Part shown: positions 45,282 to 52,965 of the stretch, in pieces
Numbering within the stretch: the first letter of the stretch is position 1
Layout of the letters: every line of letters starts with the position of its first letter
Source: Butyricicoccus pullicaecorum
GTDB lineage: Bacteria > Bacillota > Clostridia > Oscillospirales > Butyricicoccaceae
Reading direction: 5' to 3'
DNA length: 64,000 nucleotides
NCBI GenBank assembly: GCA_021531865.1
Contig: JAFBIW010000004.1
Span: 1-64,000, forward strand
Notes under the pieces: model-generated
What the model saw: only the letters and a program-made list of their open reading frames with translations
Told to the model about the DNA's origin: nothing
Databases searched by the model: none
Made by a program: the position numbers and the translations under genes

Positions 45282-46373
45282 TCAGAGGGCGGGCGGCGTG
45301 TCGCCGTCAAAGGCGGCGAGAGCGTAGCGCAGGGCGAGCAGCAGACGCGCCTTTTCGTCTTCATTTTCGGCTGCTTCGATGAGGTCACGGTACTTCCGGC
45401 TGACCGCGCCGCGCAGGTCATCCTGCTGCAAGTACCGCCAGAGCGGCTTTTTGAGGGTGGTGCGGTCGGTGACGACGCAGGAGAAGAAGACCTGCCCGAG
45501 CACCCGGCGCAGAGCGGCGAGGTTCGGCTCATAGACCCGTTCGCCGGTCAGCGTGACCGCTGCCGCGACCCGGTCGTGGTTCTGCGGGATGCGGTCGATG
45601 AGCACCTTCTGCAAGCCGGTGTCCGAGGGGATGGGAGAGAGGTCAATGTCGATGCTTGCAAATTCGACCGCCTTGGAGCTGACGAACTGGGCCTTGACGG
45701 TCTCGTCCACCGTCAGCAGCAGGAAGCCCTTGGGGCCGGTCTCGTCCGATTTGACGGCGGACAGACCGCCCGGGCAGGCGAAGACCGTGCCGCCCGCCCG
45801 GCGCAGGCCGCTGGGGGCGTGGTTGTGACCTGCGGCCAGATAGGAGAAGCGGCTGGCCGCGATCTCGCCCGGGGTATAGTGGTTGTGGCCGTTGTCGGCC
45901 AGCAGATCGGTGTGGATCAGGCAGAGATTGACCGGCGTGTCGAAGGAGACGCCGTCGAGCGGGACGCGTGCGTTCTGCCCGTGGAAGGCCGCACCCCAGA
46001 TCGTCACACCGGCGGTCAGCGGCAGGGCTTCGAGCGTCGCGGCGGTGAACACGTGGACATTCGAGGGCAGGGCGGCGGTCAGATAGGGGCTGGCCGCGTG
46101 GATGTGGTCGTGGTTGCCGGGGGAGAGATAGACCGGGCATTCGGCCTGCGCGAGCAAGTGCATGGCGCGGGAAAAAAGAGCGGGCGCGGGGGAGGGCGTA
46201 TCGAACAGATCACCCGCGATCAGGATGGCCTGCGCCCTCTCGCGTCCGGCCACCCGGACGGCGTGCGCGAGCGCGTCGAACTGTTTTTCACGGGCCGCTT
46301 CGGCCTTGTCCGCAGGGAGCATATCAAAGCACGCGCCGAGGTGCAGGTCGGCCAGGTGCAGGAACTTCAGCAT
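45282..46373 (-). CDS. SbcD/YhaO-like DNA repair metallophosphoesterase
   Basis: 363 aa. Calcineurin-type motifs in order: FLHLADLHLG, LIAGDLFDTP, SPGNHDHI and later GHNH at about residue 185, all metal-binding. The C-terminal ~110 residues are helical. The family forms a nuclease complex with an SMC-like ATPase (SbcC/YhaN) acting on DNA ends and hairpins. No SbcC/YhaN gene adjoins it, which is unusual. Its own promoter lies at 46406-46434. Confidence 0.88.
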   Translation of the reverse strand: MLKFLHLADLHLGACFDMLPADKAEAAREKQFDALAHAVRVAGRERAQAILIAGDLFDTPSPAPALFSRAMHLLAQAECPVYLSPGNHDHIHAASPYLTAALPSNVHVFTAATLEALPLTAGVTIWGAAFHGQNARVPLDGVSFDTPVNLCLIHTDLLADNGHNHYTPGEIAASRFSYLAAGHNHAPSGLRRAGGTVFACPGGLSAVKSDETGPKGFLLLTVDETVKAQFVSSKAVEFASIDIDLSPIPSDTGLQKVLIDRIPQNHDRVAAAVTLTGERVYEPNLAALRRVLGQVFFSCVVTDRTTLKKPLWRYLQQDDLRGAVSRKYRDLIEAAENEDEKARLLLALRYALAAFDGDTPPAL

Positions 46374-46405
46374 AACAGGAAAAACCTCCTTGAAATATCA
46401 GTTTT

Positions 46406-46434
46406 ATTATACGGGCTTTCCCGGGAAATGTAAA
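46406..46434 (-). promoter_or_regulatory. Promoter of the SbcD-like gene
   Basis: On the minus strand, TTTACA, 17-base spacer, TATAAT, about 30 bases before the ATG. Confidence 0.8.
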
Positions 46435-46458
46435 GCGGCTGGCGGCTGCGGACAGAGG

Positions 46459-46486
46459 AAAAGCCCGCTCAGACGAGCGGGCTTTT
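46459..46486. terminator. Intrinsic terminator downstream of dnaI-like gene
   Basis: AAAAGCCCGCT and AGCGGGCTTTT form an 11-bp stem with a 6-base loop. It stands between the SbcD-like gene and the dnaD-dnaI unit and would end minus-strand transcription from the latter. Confidence 0.75.
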
Positions 46487-46507
46487 CCCGGTTGTTTCAC
46501 AAAATAA

Positions 46508-46529
46508 AGGGGGTAAATAGGGGGTAAAG
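46508..46529 (+). repeat. Tandem 11-bp repeat AGGGGGTAAAT/AGGGGGTAAAG
   Basis: Two near-identical 11-base units in direct tandem, differing only at the last base, inside the 320-base intergenic region between the SbcD-like and dnaI-like genes. Purpose unknown; the one-helical-turn period would suit a protein site. Confidence 0.6.
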
Positions 46530-46562
46530 AAACTTTGAAAGAATGATGGCATTTTTCACTGT

Positions 46563-46597
46563 ATCAGGGAGGCCGTTGCGGCTTCGTCCTTCCTGAT
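46563..46597. other. Intergenic hairpin
   Basis: ATCAGGGAGG and CCTTCCTGAT can form a 10-bp stem (one G-U) around a 15-base loop. No T-run follows on either strand, so it is not a standard terminator; it may lie in the 3' UTR of the dnaI-like transcript. Confidence 0.45.
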
Positions 46598-46629
46598 GGT
46601 CTTAGTATACCCTATCTTCACAATGGATA

Positions 46630-46690
46630 TGTGAACAGATTTTAAACGACCTGTGAACCTTTTGTATCCCTTTCCCGCGAACTGTGAACA
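46630..46690 (+). repeat. Three GTGAAC repeats downstream of the dnaI-like gene
   Basis: GTGAACAGA at about 46631, GTGAACC at 46653 and GTGAACAGA at 46684. The first and third are each followed by TTTTAAA. The third copy abuts the dnaI-like stop codon. Could be a protein-binding array or chance. Confidence 0.35.
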
Positions 46691-46695
46691 GAGTT

Positions 46696-47694
46696 TTAAA
46701 GCGCGGCGCGGTGGCGCAGCATCCGGATGTCCTCACCGAAAAAGCGGAGCTGTTCAAACTCGCCGTTCAAGCGGGAGGCGATCGCGGGGGAATACCGCTT
46801 TTCAAAGTCCGCGGGCAGCAGATTGGTGTTGACGATCATCGCACGGCGGCGCATCAGGCGGTCGGCCATCAGGCCGTAGAAGGCCGAGATGGTGAACGCC
46901 GTCGCCATTTCGGTGCCCAGATCGTCCACGATGAGCAGGTCGGCGCGCTCGTACTTGCGGATGCGTTTGGCGGCCTCAGCCGAATCCGGGCTGCCGAACT
47001 TGACGCTCTCATAGCTGGCGAAGATGCGGATGGCTGTATCATAGGCGACCGAGAAGCCTTGCTCGGACACCACCTTGGCGATGCAGGAGGACAGGAAGGT
47101 CTTGCCCAGACCGGTCGAGCCGTAGAGTAGCAGGTTTTTGCCGTTTCGGCCGAAGGTCTGCGCGTACTCGCGGCAGATGCGCAGGTTTTCCTCCATGACC
47201 TCCCGGGGCGACAGTCCCAGACGGCTGTCCGGACGGGCGGAGTAATAGTCGAGCCGGAAGGACTCGAAATTCTGATCCGCAATGGGCAGGATGGTCGAAA
47301 GCTCCTCGGTCAGCCGGACGGCGTACCGCTTTTTCAGGCAGTCACAGGGCGCGGAGCCGATATAGCCCGCGTCGCCGCAGGCCTCGCAGGCCGGTTTTTC
47401 GTCCAGATAGTCGGCTGGGTAGCCGGCGTCCAGCAGCAGCCGGCGGCGCTCGTCCTGTAAGGAGAGGTTCTGCGTGCGCAGACGTTCGATGGCCTCCATT
47501 GGGTCGCCGCCCGTTTCGAGCGCGGCGTGCAGGACGGCGGCGGCTGTATTGGACAGGGCGTGGTCAATGGCCTTGATCCGGGGCAGGACGGCGTAGATCT
47601 CGTCCCGCCGGGCGGCGTACTGCCGGGCGCGGTCGGCGCGGTCAGCCTCCATGTCGCGCAGGACGGCTGAAAGGATTTCTTTGTTGAATTGCAT
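46696..47694 (-). CDS. DnaI/DnaC-like helicase-loader ATPase
   Basis: 332 aa. The N-terminal helical region is followed by a zinc-ribbon (CEACGDAGYIGSAPCDC, about 100-116) and an AAA+ domain: Walker A GSTGLGKT at about 192-199, Walker B DLLIVDDLG, sensor region IVNTNL. Firmicute DnaI loads the replicative helicase with DnaD and DnaB. It begins 3 bases after dnaD ends, so the two form one unit on the minus strand. Confidence 0.92.
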   Translation of the reverse strand: MQFNKEILSAVLRDMEADRADRARQYAARRDEIYAVLPRIKAIDHALSNTAAAVLHAALETGGDPMEAIERLRTQNLSLQDERRRLLLDAGYPADYLDEKPACEACGDAGYIGSAPCDCLKKRYAVRLTEELSTILPIADQNFESFRLDYYSARPDSRLGLSPREVMEENLRICREYAQTFGRNGKNLLLYGSTGLGKTFLSSCIAKVVSEQGFSVAYDTAIRIFASYESVKFGSPDSAEAAKRIRKYERADLLIVDDLGTEMATAFTISAFYGLMADRLMRRRAMIVNTNLLPADFEKRYSPAIASRLNGEFEQLRFFGEDIRMLRHRAAL

Positions 47695-47697
47695 TGC

Positions 47698-48663
47698 TTA
47701 TCCCTCCATGCGGCGCTCGCGGCGGCGCTTGACCTCCTCGAGCCATTCCTTCTCCCAGTCGGCGAGCTGTGCCGGGTCGGTCTGACCGGCGGACGGCTGC
47801 ACCGGGACGGCGGTACGCGCGGGCGCGCGTTCGTCGCGGCGGGCGGTCTCGGGCTCGAGCGCGGTGATCTCAGAAACGGTATGTACGCCCTTTTCATCCC
47901 ACGCCTTGAGCATTTTGCGCAGATAGCTGGCTGAAAAATCGCCGATGTTGCGTTTCATGCGGGCAACGGCCAGACCGACGGCGTCCGGGGCGAAGCCCTT
48001 CTCAAGACAGAGGGCGATGAGCGAACGCTCGGCGGCGGTGGGCTGGCGGCCCACGACGCCCAGCGCGGCGAGCAGGGCGTCGCGCAGCGGGCGCTCGGCT
48101 TCGGCCTCGGCCAGATACCGCTGCACCTCGGCTGTCGTCAGGATGCCCTTGTCCGCCCAGACGCAGGCCTCACGTTCGATGTCCCGACCCCGGATGCTGC
48201 CCTTGTCGCGCTTGACATAGCTGATCAGCTCGATGATGACCTCGGCGGGCAGGCCGAGGTGGTCGTAGACGGTGAACAGAGTGCGCACCAGCGTGTCGGA
48301 GAGCGGCTTACCGGTCACGCTTTCAGCCGCGTCGCAGATGGCCTGAAAGCGGTGATCCTCCTCCCGGGCGGCGCGCAGCTCAGCGGCGGTGTAGCGCGGC
48401 GCGGGCCGCTCCTGCACCTCAGCCGCAGCCGGAGACTGGGTGATGGCCAGATTGGTCAGGGTGAAGGAGGCGCGGTCGAAGCGCTCCTGCGAAAATCCCA
48501 GCGCGCGCATGGCCTCGCGCGGCTCGAAGCGATTGCCCTGACGCAGGATATAGATGTAAAGCAGGGCGGCGTCGCCGTCGGCGCAGTCGATCAGCCGGTC
48601 GGCCACGTCGCAGCGCAGGACGCGGAATTCCCCTTCGGGCATCAGCAGAGAAGCCAGGCTCAT
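47698..48663 (-). CDS. DnaD domain protein (replication initiation)
   Basis: 321 aa. The N-terminal winged-helix-like region (DADGDAALLYIYILRQG) and the DnaD/DnaB2 domain (about 205-265) with the YxxxIxxxW-like segment SASYLRKMLKAWDEKGVHT. A charged tail ends EWLEEVKRRRERRMEG. It remodels DNA and helps load helicase at oriC or at restart sites. GGAGG precedes the ATG. Operon with the dnaI-like gene. Confidence 0.9.
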   Translation of the reverse strand: MSLASLLMPEGEFRVLRCDVADRLIDCADGDAALLYIYILRQGNRFEPREAMRALGFSQERFDRASFTLTNLAITQSPAAAEVQERPAPRYTAAELRAAREEDHRFQAICDAAESVTGKPLSDTLVRTLFTVYDHLGLPAEVIIELISYVKRDKGSIRGRDIEREACVWADKGILTTAEVQRYLAEAEAERPLRDALLAALGVVGRQPTAAERSLIALCLEKGFAPDAVGLAVARMKRNIGDFSASYLRKMLKAWDEKGVHTVSEITALEPETARRDERAPARTAVPVQPSAGQTDPAQLADWEKEWLEEVKRRRERRMEG

Positions 48664-48729
48664 GAAAAACCTCCAGACATGGGCCGGGGCGGCGGCCGCC
48701 CCGGCGCGTGAAACGAATTAAAAACGGCA

Positions 48730-48757
48730 CGCGCGGAAAAAAGCGTTTTTTCGCGCG
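48730..48757. other. Near-perfect hairpin in the dnaD leader
   Basis: CGCGCG-G-AAAAAA, loop GCG, TTTTTTCGCGCG: a 12-bp stem with one bulged base. It lies between the dnaD promoter and its start and could act as an RNA structure or a binding site. Confidence 0.55.
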
Positions 48758-48771
48758 GGACTACGGTTTTT

Positions 48772-48800
48772 ATTATATCGTGTCAAAACACATCGCGCAA
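48772..48800 (-). promoter_or_regulatory. Promoter of dnaD-dnaI
   Basis: On the minus strand, TTGCGC, 17-base spacer, TATAAT. The leader to the ATG is about 100 nt and contains the hairpin at 48730-48757. Confidence 0.72.
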
Positions 48801-48822
48801 GTGGCCTGTAAATTTTCTCAAT

Positions 48823-48857
48823 TTGACAGTGAAATCCTGAATGTGATATAGTATAAT
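48823..48857 (+). promoter_or_regulatory. Promoter of glmU-prs
   Basis: TTGACA at 48823-48828. A GATATA at 48845-48850 is 16 bases away; a perfect TATAAT at 48852-48857 is 23 bases away. Either -10 may be used. Confidence 0.6.
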
Positions 48858-48919
48858 AAGTTAATAAATTGGTATGGGCGTACTGCGCCCAAACACAGGA
48901 ATTGAAAGGACCAAACTTC

Positions 48920-50074
48920 ATGAGTCAAATTTCGACGATTCTGCTGGGCGCAGAAGAGCCTTACGTCTGTCCGGTGCTGTTTCAGAGCGCCGGCAAGTGG
49001 GTGGAAGACGCGCTGGCGGAAGCAGGAATGCCTGTCGTGCCCTCGGCGGACGAGGCGGCGGGCGACGCGGTCATGCTTGTCGGCGCGCCCTGCCCCGAGC
49101 TGACGGCGGAGGACTATCGCCGGCTGGCTGCGCTTCAGCTTGCGGTCGGCGCGGATATGACCCTGTTCTCCGACCCGGCGCATATGCCCGTGCGCGGCGC
49201 GGCGGACGAGATCATTTCCCTGCCCGCCGGCACGCTGCCGGTGGTCTGCGCCGCCCCGGAGACGGCGCGCGCCCTGACCGGCGCGGAAGACCTGATCGCG
49301 GCGGTGAACGGCCTGCTGGCCGCAGGCAAAACGGCTGAGACCGTCCAAATCGCGGGCGCGGCTGTGGTCACCGACGGCGCGACCGCCTTCGCCGCGCAGA
49401 AGAAGCTGTGCGAGCGCATCAACATGGCTCACATCGCCGCAGGCGTGCAGATCTTCGCACCCGACAGCGTATACATCGCGCCCGACGCGCAGATCGGCGC
49501 GGGCACGGTCATCCTGCCCGGCACGATCATCCGCGCGGGCTGCGTCATCGGCCGCGGCGCGACGATCGGCCCCAACGCTCTGCTTGAGCAGGCGGCTGTG
49601 GGCGACGGCACGTCGGTCAACGCCTCCCAGATCTACGAAAGCACGGTCGGCGCGAACGCCACGGTCGGCCCGTTCGCCTACGTCCGTCCGGGCTGCAAGA
49701 TCGGAGACAAGACCCGCATCGGCGACTTCGTTGAGCTGAAAAAGGCCGAGATCGGCAACGGCACCAAGGTTTCCCACCTGACCTACATCGGAGATGCCAC
49801 CGTCGGCGAGCGGGTCAATTTCGGCTGCGGCACCGTCGTGGTCAACTATGATGGCTACCACAAGTATCACACCTACATCGGGGACGACTGCTTCATCGGC
49901 TGCAACACCAATCTGGTTTCACCGATCAAGCTGGGCGACCGCGCGTTCACCGCGGCCGGCTCGACCGTCACCAAGGATGTTCCTGACGGCGCGCTCGCTG
50001 TGGGACGTGCCCGTCAGGTCACGATCGAGGGCTGGAACGACAAGCGCCGTGCGCGCATGGAAACAGAGAAATAA
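48920..50074 (+). CDS. glmU: GlmU-like protein with degenerate N-terminal domain
   Basis: 384 aa; full GlmU is about 455. The C-terminal left-handed beta-helix (from about residue 180) is intact, with [20 protein letters not shown], the catalytic His region VSHLTYIGD and [19 protein letters not shown], so glucosamine-1-phosphate acetylation is likely. The linker [16 protein letters not shown] is also GlmU-like. But the first ~160 residues lack the uridylyltransferase loop (L-A-A-G-x-G-T-R-M) and are shorter than normal. UDP-GlcNAc formation may need another protein. Start from AAAGGA before ATG. prs follows, the conserved glmU-prs order. Confidence 0.85.
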   Translation: MSQISTILLGAEEPYVCPVLFQSAGKWVEDALAEAGMPVVPSADEAAGDAVMLVGAPCPELTAEDYRRLAALQLAVGADMTLFSDPAHMPVRGAADEIISLPAGTLPVVCAAPETARALTGAEDLIAAVNGLLAAGKTAETVQIAGAAVVTDGATAFAAQKKLCERINMAHIAAGVQIFAPDSVYIAPDAQIGAGTVILPGTIIRAGCVIGRGATIGPNALLEQAAVGDGTSVNASQIYESTVGANATVGPFAYVRPGCKIGDKTRIGDFVELKKAEIGNGTKVSHLTYIGDATVGERVNFGCGTVVVNYDGYHKYHTYIGDDCFIGCNTNLVSPIKLGDRAFTAAGSTVTKDVPDGALAVGRARQVTIEGWNDKRRARMETEK

Positions 50075-50160
50075 ACGCTTTTCCGCCTTTCGATGCGATA
50101 TTTTCATTTATTTTTGTCGATAATAAAATACCGAACAGGATATGCAGGGGGTACTTTTCA

Positions 50161-51120
50161 ATGATTTCTCACGGTAAAAACATCAAGATTTTCTGCGGCA
50201 ACTCTCATCCGGCGCTGGCAATGCAGATCGCGTCCGCGCTGGGCCTGCCGCTCGGCAAGGCTGAGGTCAAGACCTTCTCGGACGGTGAGATCTCGGTCTC
50301 CATCGGCGAGTCGGTTCGCGGCTCGGACGTGTTTCTCGTCCAGTCGACCTGTGAGCCGGTCAACAACAACCTGATGGAGCTGCTCATCATGATCGACGCC
50401 TGCCGCCGCGCGTCCGCTGGCCGCATCACCGCCGTTATGCCCTACTTCGGCTACGCCCGTCAGGACCGCAAGAACAAGGCGCGTGATCCGATCTCTGCCA
50501 AGCTGGTCGCCGATCTGATCTCGGCCGCCGGCGCAGACCGCGTGCTGACCATGGACCTGCACGCGACCCAGATTCAGGGCTTCTTCAACATTCCTGTGGA
50601 TAACATGATGGGCGCGTCCGTCCTGATCCCGCATATCGCGGGCAGCTTCGGCCTCAACCGCGACGACCTCGTCATCGTTTCGCCCGATCTCGGCTCGGTC
50701 AACCGTGCGCGTAAGTTTGCCGAGAAGCTCGACCTGCCGCTTGCCATCATTGACAAGCGCCGTCCCAAGGCCAATGTTTCCGAGGTCATGAACATCATCG
50801 GTGACGTACGCGGCAAGAAGGTCATGCTGGTCGACGACCTGATCGACACCGCAGGCACCATTGTCCACGCGGCCGAGGCCCTCATTGAGAAGGGCGGCGC
50901 GACCGAGGTGCACGCCTGCGCGACCCACGGCGTTCTGTCCGGCCCGGCCATCGAGCGCATTCAGAAGAGCCCGATCCAGACCATGACCCTGCTGGACACC
51001 ATCACCCTGCCGCAGGAGAAGATGATCGACAAGATCAACGTGCTGCAGGTCGCGCCCGTCTTCACCGAGGCGATCGCGCGCATCTACGAGGAGGTTTCGG
51101 TATCCCCGCTGTTCGACTGA
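50161..51120 (+). CDS. prs: Ribose-phosphate pyrophosphokinase
   Basis: 319 aa. Signatures: [26 protein letters not shown], the ATP-binding [21 protein letters not shown] and the PRPP loop [14 protein letters not shown]. It makes PRPP for nucleotide, His and Trp synthesis. Lies 86 bases after glmU and ends at a terminator. Confidence 0.98.
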   Translation: MISHGKNIKIFCGNSHPALAMQIASALGLPLGKAEVKTFSDGEISVSIGESVRGSDVFLVQSTCEPVNNNLMELLIMIDACRRASAGRITAVMPYFGYARQDRKNKARDPISAKLVADLISAAGADRVLTMDLHATQIQGFFNIPVDNMMGASVLIPHIAGSFGLNRDDLVIVSPDLGSVNRARKFAEKLDLPLAIIDKRRPKANVSEVMNIIGDVRGKKVMLVDDLIDTAGTIVHAAEALIEKGGATEVHACATHGVLSGPAIERIQKSPIQTMTLLDTITLPQEKMIDKINVLQVAPVFTEAIARIYEEVSVSPLFD

Positions 51121-51149
51121 TCTTCGGACAGAAACAAACCACACAAAAG

Positions 51150-51181
51150 AAAAAGGCGGACAGGCTTTGTCCGCCTTTTTT
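51150..51181 (+). terminator. Intrinsic terminator after prs
   Basis: AAAGGCGGACA and TGTCCGCCTTT form an 11-bp stem with loop GGCTT and a T-run. Confidence 0.9.
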
Positions 51182-51201
51182 GTTCAGAGAAGGAGCGGAT
51201 T

Positions 51202-51984
51202 ATGAAAATATTGGCAGTTGGCGACGTGGTGTTCCAGCCCGGCCTGGAGATCCTGCGCAGAAAGCTGCGCGCGGTGCAGAAGGCGCACGGGGTCTCGTTT
51301 ACGATCGTCAACGGGGAAAACGTGTCCGGCGTGGGCGTGACGCCCGAGCAGGTCGACCGCATTCTGGACGCGGGCGCCGATCTGGTCACGCTGGGCAACC
51401 ACGTGTACGGCAAGCGGCAGATCATCCCGTATCTGGACGACTGCCCCTACGTTCTGCGCCCGGCCAACTACGCGCCCCAGCAGCCCGGCCGGGGCTGGGG
51501 CATCTTTGACTGCGCGGGCTGGCGGCTGCTCGTCATGAACCTGATCGGCCGCTGCGATATGAAGTTCGGCGCGGAGAACCCGTTTCTGATGGCCGACCGC
51601 ATCCTGCGGCAGAACGAGGGACAGTATGATTTTGCAGTCTGCGAGATCCATGCCAACGCCACAAGCGAAAAGCTGGCGATGGGCTACTATCTGGACGGCC
51701 GCGCGGCGGCGGTCTACGGCACGCACACCCACGTGCAGACGGCGGACGAGCGCGTCAATCCCAAGGGCACGGGCTACATCACCGATCTGGGCATGACCGG
51801 CCCGCTCTGGTCGGTGCTGGGCGTTGATCCGCGCCAGTCGGTCGCCATGTTCCGGGGCGACCTGACCGAGTATTTCCGCGCTGCTGAGGGCGAGACCGCC
51901 CTGATGGGCGCGGTGTTTGACATTGACCCCGAAACCGGCCTGTGCCGGTCGGTCGAGCGGGTGTTTGAACGAATGGGAGGTTGA
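51202..51984 (+). CDS. ymdB: YmdB-family metallophosphoesterase (TIGR00282)
   Basis: 260 aa. Motifs: KILAVGDVVFQPGLE, VNGENVSG, LGNHVYGKR, VCEIHANATSEK and YGTHTHVQTAD provide the metal ligands. B. subtilis YmdB hydrolyses 2',3'-cyclic nucleotides and influences biofilm and motility decisions. Ends 4 bases before the next gene, so the pair is cotranscribed; promoter probably just after the prs terminator or read-through. Confidence 0.93.
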   Translation: MKILAVGDVVFQPGLEILRRKLRAVQKAHGVSFTIVNGENVSGVGVTPEQVDRILDAGADLVTLGNHVYGKRQIIPYLDDCPYVLRPANYAPQQPGRGWGIFDCAGWRLLVMNLIGRCDMKFGAENPFLMADRILRQNEGQYDFAVCEIHANATSEKLAMGYYLDGRAAAVYGTHTHVQTADERVNPKGTGYITDLGMTGPLWSVLGVDPRQSVAMFRGDLTEYFRAAEGETALMGAVFDIDPETGLCRSVERVFERMGG

Positions 51985-51988
51985 TTAT

Positions 51989-52909
51989 ATGCCAAAGCGT
52001 TTGATTTCCTGCGTTTCCTCTGAACTCATTTCGATGGACAAGCACGCGCTGCTTGCGGCGATCTCGGCCAGCGAGGGGCGCACAATCGCCTGCGAGACGA
52101 TCGGCGCGGTGCAGCCCATGCTGATCGACGTGACAAACGCCGAGTTTGCGGCCTCGCAGGGCGCCGATCTGATCCTGCTCAATCTGTTCGATTTCGACCG
52201 GCCGCAGATCAACGGCCTGCCGCCGGTCGCGCCCGAGGAGACCGTCCGAGAGCTGAAGCGGCTGACCGGCCGTCCGATCGGCGTCAATCTGGAGCCGACC
52301 GTGCCCGGGCAGAACCCGGACGATCCGCTCTGGGAGATGACTGCCGGACGGTGCGCAACGGTGGAAAACGCCCGCCGCGCCGCCGATATGGGCGTGGATT
52401 TCATCCTGCTGACCGGTAATCCGGGCACCGGCGTGCGCAATGATGCGATCCTTTCGACCCTGCGCGCTCTGCGCGCGGCGGTGGGTGACCGGGTCATTCT
52501 GGCAGCGGGCAAGATGCACGCCTCGGGCATCCCGTCCGAGGCCGGAGAGCGCATCATCACCGCCGCGGATGTGCGCGCCTTCATCGAAGCGGGCGCCGAC
52601 CTCATCCTGCTGCCCGCACCCGGCACCGTGCCCGGCATCACGACCGAGTACGTCCGTTCGCTCGTCGTGCTGGCGCATGAGCTGGGCGCGCTGACGATGA
52701 CCTCGATCGGCACCTCGCAGGAGGGCGCGGACGTGGATACGATCCGCCGCATCGCGCTGGAATGCAAGATGACGGGCACCGATATCCACCATCTGGGTGA
52801 CGCGGGCTACGCCGGTATGGCGCTGCCCGAGAACATCTTCGCCTATTCGGTCGCGGTGCGCGGCGTGCGCCATACCTATCGCCGCATGGCGGCCTCAATC
52901 CGGCGATAA
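51989..52909 (+). CDS. Uncharacterised TIM-barrel-like protein (DUF7916-like)
   Basis: 306 aa. Regular beta-alpha pattern with strand-end motifs GADLILLNLFDFDRPQ, GVNLEPTVPGQN, VDFILLTGNPGTGV, GADLILLPAPGTVPG and TGTDIHHLGDAGYAG, consistent with a TIM barrel binding a phosphorylated ligand. The start MPKRLISCVSSELISMDKHA resembles a family sometimes found beside PTS genes. No catalytic assignment. GGGAGG precedes the ATG; coupled closely to ymdB. Confidence 0.75.
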   Translation: MPKRLISCVSSELISMDKHALLAAISASEGRTIACETIGAVQPMLIDVTNAEFAASQGADLILLNLFDFDRPQINGLPPVAPEETVRELKRLTGRPIGVNLEPTVPGQNPDDPLWEMTAGRCATVENARRAADMGVDFILLTGNPGTGVRNDAILSTLRALRAAVGDRVILAAGKMHASGIPSEAGERIITAADVRAFIEAGADLILLPAPGTVPGITTEYVRSLVVLAHELGALTMTSIGTSQEGADVDTIRRIALECKMTGTDIHHLGDAGYAGMALPENIFAYSVAVRGVRHTYRRMAASIRR

Positions 52910-52926
52910 AATTGGAATAGAATGAA

Positions 52927-52951
52927 AAAAACCGCCCATCGGGCGGTTTTT
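52927..52951. terminator. Bidirectional intrinsic terminator
   Basis: AAAACCGCCC and GGGCGGTTTT form a 10-bp stem with loop ATC. It separates the convergent TIM-barrel-like gene and purA. Confidence 0.9.
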
Positions 52952-52965
52952 CATTTGAAAGAAGA

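Noticed and set aside
46500-46700. Replication origin near dnaD-dnaI
   Set aside because: No cluster of DnaA boxes (TTATCCACA-like) and no dnaA/dnaN nearby; the repeats seen are not DnaA boxes.
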